From Cupriavidus metallidurans CH34 (GTDB taxonomy: Bacteria; Pseudomonadota; Gammaproteobacteria; Burkholderiales; Burkholderiaceae), in assembly GCF_000196015.1 (NCBI RefSeq), contig NC_007972.2, forward strand, positions 62,001 through 126,000: DNA of 64,000 bases, written 5' to 3'. The position numbers were made by a program, and so were the translations under genes. Below are positions 24,817 through 31,786 of this stretch, one piece after another; the first letter of the stretch is position 1, and every line of letters begins with the position of its first letter. A model generated the notes under the pieces. The model saw only the letters and a program-made list of their open reading frames with translations, ran no database searches and was not told the origin of the DNA.

Positions 24817-25956
24817 CTAGTCAGAGATAAGTGTGAGAACGCGATCAAGCGCAGCGATGATCTTGAACATGCCGCTCAAATCCTCGAACTGCTGCCGGAT
24901 CGCCTTTGGCTCAACGGCGATGGGAATGAAGCACTGGAACAGTGTCGCGTCACCGCTGTTAGCGTACCCGTCATAAAGGTCGTCGAGCACCTGTGTGACG
25001 TAGTCCGACTCTGCATAGGCCAAGGTCGCCGCGGAGTGGGCCGGCTCAGCCCACTGTGAGTCAGCAACGGCCGAGCGGTCGCGCTGTCGTTTGACCGCGA
25101 GATTCAACTCCGCCAGCGCCACGCAAACATCCTTGAGCCAACCATGCTGGCTTCGGGCCAGCTCGTAGAGCTTCCTGCTGCCAACGGTCTTTAGCTTGCG
25201 CGACTCCGGGTACGCATGACAGAACGGTGGAAGCACGTCGTCGGGCGCGAGCTCGGGACGGACGGCCGATGGCAGATACCGTGCGATGTCGCCTTCATCC
25301 ATGCCACAGCCATTCTTGAGAAACTCACGCGCATCATCGTCGTTGGCCAGGGTGCAGTCGTACTCCCAGTGCCAGCGCGCGAACAGGTCGAGCAAGACAT
25401 CCGGTGTACGAAGGTGCAACGATTTCGAGCTGGCCAGATTGATCAGCGACATGGCGGTGTAGAGCAGGTAGGGATGCACTGCACGCAGCGCATCTGCCCG
25501 GGCCTTGCCAATGAAATAGACCTCATCGCCAGGCAGGTCGATGGCCAGGTAAAGCGATGCATCCACTTGGTCATCCCAGCCAAACTGCATCAGCTGATCC
25601 TTCGCCGCATTGAGGTCGACAAGCGAGAAGCTGAAGTTCAGCCTGCGGCAGGTAGGCATTCGCGCGGCCAGCCACGCAAACATCGCCTGCGCGAACGCAT
25701 CCGCGGCGCTGGTCGGATTGACGACGTCACTGGCTCGAAGCACGCCAGTCTCGAATTGCGCGCGAGCAAGTTCGAGCGCATCGGGCTCGTCACCGAACGA
25801 CAGGAACGCACGACCGGGGGTCTCCGCCGCGATGGCCGGGAGCGTCAGAAAACCATGGGAAGGTCGATGTCTGGCAGCGGGATGCTGTCGCGCAAACGAC
25901 CATCCGGGTTGTCCTCCATCGAGCGCTGGAACAAACGACCGAGGATCGAACAGCAT
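24817..25956 (-). CDS. PRTRC system protein F
   Basis: This 379-residue protein begins MLFDPRSFVPALDGGQPGWS. GAGGAG seven bases before ATG 25956 fixes the start. It is mostly helical with no nucleotide-binding or metal motif that I can see, apart from a Cys/Asp-rich DDDAREFLKNGCGMDEGD. Identification rests on its place in the cassette and its general fit to the PRTRC F family. Its role is unknown. A terminator-like hairpin separates it from PRTRC C, so its expression may be set by read-through. Confidence 0.75.
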   Translation of the reverse strand: MLFDPRSFVPALDGGQPGWSFARQHPAARHRPSHGFLTLPAIAAETPGRAFLSFGDEPDALELARAQFETGVLRASDVVNPTSAADAFAQAMFAWLAARMPTCRRLNFSFSLVDLNAAKDQLMQFGWDDQVDASLYLAIDLPGDEVYFIGKARADALRAVHPYLLYTAMSLINLASSKSLHLRTPDVLLDLFARWHWEYDCTLANDDDAREFLKNGCGMDEGDIARYLPSAVRPELAPDDVLPPFCHAYPESRKLKTVGSRKLYELARSQHGWLKDVCVALAELNLAVKRQRDRSAVADSQWAEPAHSAATLAYAESDYVTQVLDDLYDGYANSGDATLFQCFIPIAVEPKAIRQQFEDLSGMFKIIAALDRVLTLISD

Positions 25957-25975
25957 TGTTGAGTCTCCTCAGAAT

Positions 25976-26003
25976 GTAAAAAAACCGCCCTCTCGGGCGG
26001 CTT
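25976..26003 (-). terminator. terminator/attenuator inside the PRTRC operon
   Basis: AAGCCGCCC-GAGA-GGGCGG followed by seven T on the minus strand, 20 bp before the PRTRC F start codon. Its place inside the operon suggests partial termination that lowers expression of F, B, A and ThiF relative to ParB, E and C. Confidence 0.8.
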
Positions 26004-26046
26004 CGTAGTGGAAGAGAACTGGCCTGACGCCAGCGCTTTCATCAAG

Positions 26047-26271
26047 TCAGATTTGCGCATACGCGCCCTTGGCGCCGGCAGCGCGCACAAAGGTAAATCG
26101 AGCAACACCGTCCTTTACCTCCGGACCATCCACCGCAGCGGTGGTCAGCTCGGGGTATTGCGCGGAGTAGACATCGCGAACCTGGTCCGGCGTGAACGCA
26201 GCACCGGGATCCATGAACGTCATGCCGTTGTACGAGAACTGTCGGATCAGCTTGACGATTTCGAGTGCCAT
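26047..26271 (-). CDS. PRTRC system protein C (candidate ubiquitin-like)
   Basis: This 74-residue protein begins MALEIVKLIRQFSYNGMTFM. Alternating beta strands with one helix (FTPDQVRDVYSAQYPEL) and a C-terminal AAGAKGAYAQI are compatible with a beta-grasp, ubiquitin-like fold. If it is the conjugated protein of the cassette, trimming by the JAMM protein to expose the internal glycine would be needed, since it does not end in Gly. It follows PRTRC E by 10 bp. Family assignment is good; the fold is inference. Confidence 0.8.
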   Translation of the reverse strand: MALEIVKLIRQFSYNGMTFMDPGAAFTPDQVRDVYSAQYPELTTAAVDGPEVKDGVARFTFVRAAGAKGAYAQI

Positions 26272-26281
26272 GATGGGCTCC

Positions 26282-26749
26282 TTAAAGCAGGGATGAGAGA
26301 TCGGTGCCCGAGGGCACCATGGTGCCCGGTTCGGCCTTGGCTTCGGTCTGCGTGTCGCCCTTCGTAGTGCTACCGCGTACCGCAACCTCTCCCGCATCGT
26401 TGTCATCGTCATCGTTGCCATCGCTCGAACCCGATCCCGACGCCGCCTTGGCCAGTGCCTTCGTCGCTTTGGACGACTGCGTGGTCTTGGCTGCATCGAG
26501 AATCGACTTCGTTGCTTCGGCCTGCTCCGCCAGAGAGCGATGCGCTGCCGTGACGCTCGTGACCGCGTTGGCAAACTCGGCGTCCAGCTCTGCCGCCGTT
26601 GCGGACAACACGACTGGCGTCGTCAGCGCGGCATCTGCGGCATTCTTGATAACGGGCATGACGACAGCCGACATGGTGTCGCCTTGCATCGTGAGCGTGA
26701 TCACGACCTTGTCGCTCGCGCGAACGAGCGGTACCAATTCAGTGAACAT
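26282..26749 (-). CDS. PRTRC system protein E
   Basis: This 155-residue protein begins MFTELVPLVRASDKVVITLT. The N-terminal 70 residues are an ordered alpha/beta domain. The rest is a low-complexity acidic tail (SGSGSSDGNDDDDNDAGE) ending GTDLSSLL. Start ATG 26749 follows a leader-like segment with a GGGCGC/GGCGCC hairpin and ATCTGTCTTTCC. PRTRC E is known to me only as a cassette member of unknown function. Confidence 0.8.
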   Translation of the reverse strand: MFTELVPLVRASDKVVITLTMQGDTMSAVVMPVIKNAADAALTTPVVLSATAAELDAEFANAVTSVTAAHRSLAEQAEATKSILDAAKTTQSSKATKALAKAASGSGSSDGNDDDDNDAGEVAVRGSTTKGDTQTEAKAEPGTMVPSGTDLSSLL

Positions 26750-26825
26750 GGTGAGTCCTTTGGGGAAATGGAAAGACAGATAGGCGCCATGAGCGCCCAT
26801 CCAAACTGTGAAGAGTGAAGTTCGG

Positions 26826-28511
26826 TCAGAAGCCCAAAACCTTGGGCACCTTCCCGGTGTAGTCGAAACCGTCCACCGCCAGCAGGCCGGCGATGACTTC
26901 GGGCTTCGATTTGTTGAACAGCTTGGCAAAGCCGTCGCCCAGCGCTTTGCGGATACCCAACTCGTCGGCGAGAACCTTCATCTCCGACTTGGTGAGCATC
27001 TCGAGGAAGTCCTGCGCCTTCTGCAGGTTCCAGTGCAGCTTGAGATCGAGCTTGTGATAACGGCACAGGTCACGAAGACTCGTCACGTCCATCCCGTCGA
27101 TCGCCGCCACCGTCGTTGCAACAGTCAGCTGCTGGCGCTTGCCAGGGTCCAGCGCCTGTACCGCCGTCAGACAGCCGGGGAACGTAGAAGACGCCTTCTG
27201 CTCGGTAAGCTTCTCGAAGAACTTGCCCATCGTGTCGCCAGTGATGGTACGTGCAAGCCCGTGCAAGGCAATCGAGATCAGGTACGCGTTGGCGAGTTCG
27301 GCATTCTGCGCGACTTCCTTGCGCAGCGCCTTGCGCCAGACATCGGTCCGATAGGCTTTCACCTTCTCGGATTCACTGATCGACGTAACGGGCTTCTCTG
27401 CAGGTGCAGTGGCCTTGCCCGCCGCACCCTTGGCGGTAGCAGGCTTGTCGGAAGAGGAGCTGCTGCTCGCGGGCGCTTGCGTGGCCGCTTTCGCGTCGCG
27501 CTCGGCCTTGATGCGAGCCGCGACCTTCTGCGAATTGCAGGCGGTATCGAAGCACTGGCCGCCATAGACCTTGCCGAGAGAGCCCGGGAGGCCACTGACG
27601 GCGGCGCCAAAATTCTGGCAGCCGTGGCACGCCTTGGCTTGTTCCTCACCAACGCCAGTGGGACCCTCGACCAGCAGTTGAACGCGGGTCTCGTTGTCCC
27701 CCGCGCGCACGATCCGAATGACCTGGTACTCGTCCTTCAGCCCATAGGCAATGCCTTCGAGCTTCCGGTCGGTCTTCTCCGTATAGCATGCGCGATTGGT
27801 ACAGTTGCCCGTCGCGATCGCCTCGCCGAACATCTCCGTCTGCAACGAAGAATTGTGCTGGCAGGTCGTGCACTGCGTCTTCTCGAAGATGGCCTTCTCG
27901 AGGCTGCACGCGGCGGCCTCGATGGTCTTCTTCAATTCCGCAACTGCTTTCTTCTCGCTCACGATGACGGGCAGCAGCTTATCTTGCGTGCCCTTCTCGA
28001 GCGTCGCCAGCAGCTCGGCATGCCCCAGCTGGATCGTGCGGGTATTGAGCGCCTCCAGAACGGATTCGCTGCAGTTCATCAGCGCGAGGCGCTTGTCGAG
28101 CGTCGATCGCGACCAGCCGAGCTGACGAGCCGCCTCATCGCGGTCCCCCTGCAGCCAGCCCACAATCTTGGCCGCTTGCACTGCCTCCTCGGAAGGAGCC
28201 ATGTCGGCACGCTGGATATTCTCGATGAGCGCAAAGCTATCTGCTTCGGCATCGGTCATGGCCTTGATGATGACAGGAACGGGATAGTCTTCGCCGTGGG
28301 CCGAAAGCGCTGCGCGGTAGCGGCGTTCACCTGCAACTACCTCGTACTCGCGGCCGCTCTCGTCTTCTTCCACGGGGCGAATCAGGAGGGACTGAAGCAC
28401 GCCATTGACCCGGACGGACTCGGTGAGCTCGGCCATTTCGGCAGGATCGAAGTACTTGCGCGGATTACGGCCAGGACGGATCTTGCCAACAACTACGGTC
28501 GGAGTTTGCAT
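26826..28511 (-). CDS. PRTRC system ParB family protein
   Basis: This 561-residue protein has the ParB/Spo0J core in its first 200 residues: VGKIRPGRNPRKYF, the CTPase-type VAGERRYRAA box, ALIENIQRADM and a helix-turn-helix near EAARQLGWSRSTLDKRLALM. It then carries two Cys clusters typical of the PRTRC ParB type (CTTCQHN...CTNRAC and CHGCQNF...CFDTAC) and an Ala/Ser-rich linker (about 360-400). ParB proteins bind parS-like sites and load onto DNA for segregation. No ParA is in the window. Start ATG 28511 is fixed by its promoter and leader. Confidence 0.9.
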   Translation of the reverse strand: MQTPTVVVGKIRPGRNPRKYFDPAEMAELTESVRVNGVLQSLLIRPVEEDESGREYEVVAGERRYRAALSAHGEDYPVPVIIKAMTDAEADSFALIENIQRADMAPSEEAVQAAKIVGWLQGDRDEAARQLGWSRSTLDKRLALMNCSESVLEALNTRTIQLGHAELLATLEKGTQDKLLPVIVSEKKAVAELKKTIEAAACSLEKAIFEKTQCTTCQHNSSLQTEMFGEAIATGNCTNRACYTEKTDRKLEGIAYGLKDEYQVIRIVRAGDNETRVQLLVEGPTGVGEEQAKACHGCQNFGAAVSGLPGSLGKVYGGQCFDTACNSQKVAARIKAERDAKAATQAPASSSSSSDKPATAKGAAGKATAPAEKPVTSISESEKVKAYRTDVWRKALRKEVAQNAELANAYLISIALHGLARTITGDTMGKFFEKLTEQKASSTFPGCLTAVQALDPGKRQQLTVATTVAAIDGMDVTSLRDLCRYHKLDLKLHWNLQKAQDFLEMLTKSEMKVLADELGIRKALGDGFAKLFNKSKPEVIAGLLAVDGFDYTGKVPKVLGF

Positions 28512-28705
28512 TTTCTGGGTTCTCGCGAAATGGGGAACCCGTTGCCGCACCGGGAACGTGGTTCCCGATGGGATGGAAGGATGGACTACCAGGCTATGCT
28601 GGCCGGCCACCGTACTGCAAAAGCTGGCACCGGAAGGTGCGGGGTCGATGCGTCTAGGACGCGGTAGGTGCCGAGAAGAATACCTAAATTTTGTTTAACA
28701 GGCAA
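28512..28705 (-). promoter_or_regulatory. sigma70-like promoter and full structured leader of the PRTRC operon
   Basis: Minus strand: -35 TTGCCT (28700-28705), 17-bp spacer, -10 TATTCT (28677-28682), 14 bp, GCGTC-CTA-GACGC plus ATCGACC (28643-28662), GCACCTTCCGGTGC hairpin, GGCCGGCC, CATCCTTCCATCCCA, CGGGAAC/GTTCCCG hairpin, then GGGTTC/GAACCC just before ATG. It drives the seven-gene PRTRC set. Confidence 0.8.
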
Positions 28706-28929
28706 TCGCTAAAGTGCCCCAGCAATACCGGCCCCGGTAGCAGATCTCGCAGGATCGCAGTCGCACCTCCAAATCTGTGACTCCGAGGCCCTACGCCATC
28801 CTGGGCGAGCCCTATCCCATCGACGCTATGTTCGGTAACACACGGAAGCCGACCCATGGGCCTCATTATTTTCCAGCCACGACGTAAACTTTTCCGACAT
28901 AAACAAGATTTCATAAACTAGCCGCTCCT
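28706..28929. other. gene-free spacer between divergent units
   Basis: This stretch separates the PRTRC promoter from the plus-strand gene at 28930. Short frames across it on the minus strand have no start context or recognisable product. The composition becomes visibly more AT-rich toward 28900. Confidence 0.5.
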
Positions 28930-29124
28930 ATGGACGTTAATGCTCTCACAATGGCGCATCAAGTCATCACCATGCTCGAATTCTACCGAGCACATTACGC
29001 GGACTCACAGGTCTTTGTCGATAAAAAACGAGAACTCGTAATGTCTCTAAAGAATATTTCCTCTACGGGCGTCGATGACGCCCCATTGATATCGGCGTTC
29101 TCTGATGCAATAGACAAGCTGTAA
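28930..29124 (+). CDS. small hypothetical protein of atypical composition
   Basis: This 64-residue helical protein begins MDVNALTMAHQVITMLEFYR. It lies with its neighbour 29180-29578 in a visibly AT-richer patch inside GC-rich sequence and runs against the surrounding minus-strand genes, which suggests recent acquisition. No good Shine-Dalgarno is seen. Unrecognised. Confidence 0.5.
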   Translation: MDVNALTMAHQVITMLEFYRAHYADSQVFVDKKRELVMSLKNISSTGVDDAPLISAFSDAIDKL

Positions 29125-29179
29125 TTGAGGCTTTCAGCAATACCATTAGCATCTACCGATGCTCCTGAGAGATTATAAA

Positions 29180-29578
29180 ATGACGAAACCTTTCACGCTC
29201 TTTAATGCAGCCGCGCTTGGTAAGTCTCAACCAATTGTTGATGTCGGCGAGCCGGAACCGGTCGTTGGAATTGCGACAGATGACTATATCATTGCGCTCG
29301 CGAACCTAACTAACATAGTCGTGAGTCTTCAGCGAATGAAGGTGGGAAATAATCCGTGGACGGCCTTCACACCCATGGCTCCAATAGGAAGAACATGCAG
29401 CTACGGCGACCCAAAAAAATGTGCTGACGAGGGAAAGTACCAGAAAGTCACCGTTATCGGATGCGGAGGGGCTAGTTTCTCCATCGAGCTTCGGAATCAC
29501 GACGGCGAAGGCGCAGTGTGGGATGGGTTGTATGCTGACTGTCAGTATGGCGGCGGCGTTTTATTTCTCGTCCCATGA
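29180..29578 (+). CDS. hypothetical protein of atypical composition
   Basis: From ATG 29180 (MTKPFTLFNAAALGKSQ) this is a 132-residue protein. Its second half has a Cys pair (TCSYGDPKKC), then VTVIGCGGASFSIELRNHDG and a final DCQYGGGVLFLVP. It lacks a signal peptide. It shares the AT-rich patch and orientation with the gene at 28930, and the two may form a two-gene accessory unit. Function unknown. Confidence 0.55.
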   Translation: MTKPFTLFNAAALGKSQPIVDVGEPEPVVGIATDDYIIALANLTNIVVSLQRMKVGNNPWTAFTPMAPIGRTCSYGDPKKCADEGKYQKVTVIGCGGASFSIELRNHDGEGAVWDGLYADCQYGGGVLFLVP

Positions 29579-29654
29579 ATTCGCCTTAAAGACCGCGAGG
29601 ACCTCTGTCGACCGAACCTGTAATCTTCACTAGTATCGGACTAGATTAAGATTC

Positions 29655-29690
29655 AAAAAAAAAGCCCCTCACAAGGAGGGGCTGGTAGGA
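29655..29690 (-). terminator. rho-independent terminator downstream of the methylase-like gene
   Basis: AGCCCCTCC-TTGT-GAGGGGCT-type stem at 29663-29683 followed by nine T on the minus strand. It lies about 115 bp past the methylase stop codon. Confidence 0.8.
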
Positions 29691-29802
29691 ACGGGTCCAT
29701 CTGAGAGAGCCTGTAGCGGGGTCGTGCTACAGAGATCATCTTATCGTCGAACCCGCTCCCCGCAGGAGGCGAAAGCTCGCCAATTTTGCGGGTGTTTTGC
29801 GG

Positions 29803-30696
29803 TTAGAACAGCGCGAGCTGGTCGTCAGGCACAAGGACCCGCAGTGCCGCTGCGGGAATGGGTGTTCCGTCAGCGCGAAACGCCTCGTCGGCCGCACGGT
29901 CGCCGACCTCCGTCTCATTCACGCGCTTCGCACTCTGGAGCAGCTCCCGCATGGCCTCGGCCCTCCGGCGAAACCTGAGCTTCTCGCCCCAGCCTCCCAC
30001 GACATGTGCCGGCGTGAACCAGGTAGACCAGGCCTCCACCGACAGCGCGTTGCCGTGAATGACGATCGCGGGGATGTGCAGCAGCGCCAACTGGACATAC
30101 GTCATGTGCACGCACCGCGGATCGATATCGATGCACGTGGCGTGCATCGTCTGCTGGTAATTGTGCCCCGCATCGTGCAGTGCATCGGCACAGGCAATCA
30201 CCATGCCGCCCGCGCCACACGCTGGCTCGCTGAGCGTCACGAAACCATCGCGCTGGACGAACGGAGCACCATCTCCTATGTTCATTCGCGCCATGAGCCG
30301 CGAAACGGGGTACGGTGTGAAGAACTGCCCCGCCTTGTCGTTACCGAGCTCAAGCATCATGTACGTCTGACCAAGGACATCGGCCAGACCGTCGCCGTTG
30401 GGCACCCATCCCTGCACCAAATCCTCGAACGTCTGGACCAGCGCCCCAAACATCTGTGGGAAGCGCTCGCGATCCACGCGCTCGTATCGCCTGACGATCT
30501 CTTTGTACCGTTTCTCACGAGCCTCGGCGTGGTGGCGATCAACGGAATTGCTGATGGACAGGGCTGCGATCTCCACGAAATCGGAGAACACCTCGTGTAC
30601 CGAGTATCGGTGGCCGAACTGCTTGAAGAGCGACAGCAAGACCTTGTGCGGCTCGCTAGCACTGCCTTCGAACCTCCGTTTGGCGGCGCGACTCAT
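29803..30696 (-). CDS. N-6 DNA methylase-like protein (HsdM-type, short)
   Basis: This 297-residue protein has an HsdM-like core: FTPYPVSRLMARM, the SAM-binding motif EPACGAGGMVIACAD, and a later VIHGNALSVEAW. The catalytic NPPY/F motif expected after this last segment is not visible; the frame goes to FTPAHVVGGWGEKLRF. No specificity or restriction subunit is nearby. It may be an orphan methylase with an unusual catalytic motif or a SAM-binding protein without methylase activity. Preceded by a leader-like segment; cotranscription with 30838-31317 is plausible. Confidence 0.75.
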   Translation of the reverse strand: MSRAAKRRFEGSASEPHKVLLSLFKQFGHRYSVHEVFSDFVEIAALSISNSVDRHHAEAREKRYKEIVRRYERVDRERFPQMFGALVQTFEDLVQGWVPNGDGLADVLGQTYMMLELGNDKAGQFFTPYPVSRLMARMNIGDGAPFVQRDGFVTLSEPACGAGGMVIACADALHDAGHNYQQTMHATCIDIDPRCVHMTYVQLALLHIPAIVIHGNALSVEAWSTWFTPAHVVGGWGEKLRFRRRAEAMRELLQSAKRVNETEVGDRAADEAFRADGTPIPAAALRVLVPDDQLALF

Positions 30697-30837
30697 CGTA
30701 ACCGCTCACGCAGAAATGGGTACGCGGCCGAGGTGGGACTGGCAATCTGTGTATGTATTCGGGGCATTTCAATCGGCTTTTTTTGGCCGGGGAAACGCAC
30801 CCTCCGGGACGAATCCCGGCAGGGTTGAAGAACTGAA
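30697..30837 (-). promoter_or_regulatory. structured leader before the methylase-like gene
   Basis: Minus strand just after the upstream stop: CTTCAACCC, GCCGGGATTCGTCCCGG-A-GGG hairpin, then GCGTTTCCCCGGCC and an AAAAAAAGCC tract. About 100 nt of further sequence precede ATG 30696. Confidence 0.5.
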
Positions 30838-31317
30838 TTAGTGCAGACGGTAAGCCGTCGTGACAGGCGTGAAGCCCATGGCCCACCATTGGGCGATGGG
30901 ATGGTTGGGAAACTGCGGGATCTGGCCGCTCCGGAACACGTCCGGTACCAGCGCGAGTGCTTCCGGGCGGGCCATTACAGTCGCCCGCCATTTCCCTTGA
31001 AGCTCGAGCCAGGTCAGCTCGGCGCGTGCGATGTGGTCCCACTGCATCGGGAGCATGGCCTCGTCGAAGCGCTTCGCTCCCTCGGCCGTCATGACGGCTA
31101 CGACTTCGTGGTAGCGCCCGAGTTCGTGCGGAAAGCCGCAACGAACGAATCGGAGATCCTCGGGATCGGGGTTATCGAAGATCCGCTGCAGCTGGCGGAT
31201 GTACACGGCGCACTCGCGCCGCGAGCGCTCGCTGTAATCTTCGTGGCCAACCTGTGCGCACGATTCCTCCGCCGGCACGGGGCCGACTTCGATGCGGATA
31301 GTTCTGGGGTAAGACAT
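30838..31317 (-). CDS. hypothetical protein, paralogue of 31787-32311
   Basis: This 159-residue protein begins MSYPRTIRIEVGPVPAEESC. It shares with the gene two positions upstream a common order: a helix ending IxxLxRxF, P.P..LRF, a G.Y.VVAV strand, an AMLPMQWD/AVPTRWD motif and an aromatic C-terminal part (QWWAMGFTPVTTAYRLH). A short leader whose GCGTTTCC/GGAAACGC stem covers the ribosome-binding site precedes it. Function unknown. Confidence 0.6.
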   Translation of the reverse strand: MSYPRTIRIEVGPVPAEESCAQVGHEDYSERSRRECAVYIRQLQRIFDNPDPEDLRFVRCGFPHELGRYHEVVAVMTAEGAKRFDEAMLPMQWDHIARAELTWLELQGKWRATVMARPEALALVPDVFRSGQIPQFPNHPIAQWWAMGFTPVTTAYRLH

Positions 31318-31375
31318 GGTGCGTTTCCTATGCGGATATGGGAAACGCCCCGGCCGGGACGTTTCCCGGTTAGGA
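31318..31375 (-). promoter_or_regulatory. short intra-operon structured leader
   Basis: Minus strand: CTCCTAACC, CCGGGAAACGTCCCGG hairpin plus GGGG, then an 8-bp GCGTTTCC/GGAAACGC stem ending three bases before ATG 31317. Confidence 0.65.
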
Positions 31376-31420
31376 GGGGGGCCGCGCGCGAGCCCGGTAA
31401 AGGACTGCGCGCGGCGATGC

Positions 31421-31624
31421 TCAGGCCAGATGGCCAGAGAGATGCGAGAACTTCGACAACACCCAGGCGGCGGCCACCACGAGGACGGCCGCTGCGAGAG
31501 AGGTCAGTTGGAAGTACAGCAGTGCGAGGCTTGCAGTCGTCACGATGAAGAACAGCGCGGCGAACAGGATCACGACCAGCGCAGCAACGGCGATGGCGGT
31601 CTCACGGGTCTCGATAACAGGCAT
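31421..31624 (-). CDS. 67-residue two-helix membrane protein
   Basis: Begins MPVIETRETAIAVAALVVIL. Two hydrophobic segments (about residues 10-30 and 33-56) almost fill the protein. Start ATG 31624 sits one base after an 8-bp stem that encloses the GGAG. It is the first gene after a promoter and full leader. Function unknown. Confidence 0.65.
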   Translation of the reverse strand: MPVIETRETAIAVAALVVILFAALFFIVTTASLALLYFQLTSLAAAVLVVAAAWVLSKFSHLSGHLA

Positions 31625-31775
31625 GATGGCTCCAGAGAAAGTGGAGCCATGACCCATAGGGGACAAAAGCCCCAATGGGTGGAAGAAAAGCAGATGGCCG
31701 GTACGCCGGCAGGTGTCGATGCGCAGTAGCGCGGAGAATCGGACGAATCTTACCTCGCCTTCCGACAACCTACAA
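31625..31775 (-). promoter_or_regulatory. sigma70-like promoter and full structured leader
   Basis: Minus strand: -35 TTGTAG (31770-31775), 17-bp spacer, -10 TAAGAT (31747-31752), 14 bp, GCGC-TACT-GCGC plus ATCGACA (31713-31732), GCCGGCGTACCGGC hairpin, CTGCTTTTCTTCC, ACCCAT-TGGGG..CCCCT-ATGGGT nested hairpin, ATGGCTCC/GGAGCCAT stem, ATG. This is the clearest copy of the full architecture. Confidence 0.85.
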
Positions 31776-31786
31776 CACCACGACGC

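Noticed and set aside
26808..28667. 619-codon plus-strand ORF antisense to ParB
   Set aside because: The ParB motifs on the minus strand are unambiguous; the opposite frame is open only because of GC-rich codon bias.
28684..28914. 76-codon minus-strand ORF upstream of the PRTRC ParB
   Set aside because: It runs across the sigma70-like promoter of the operon and has no start context or family resemblance.
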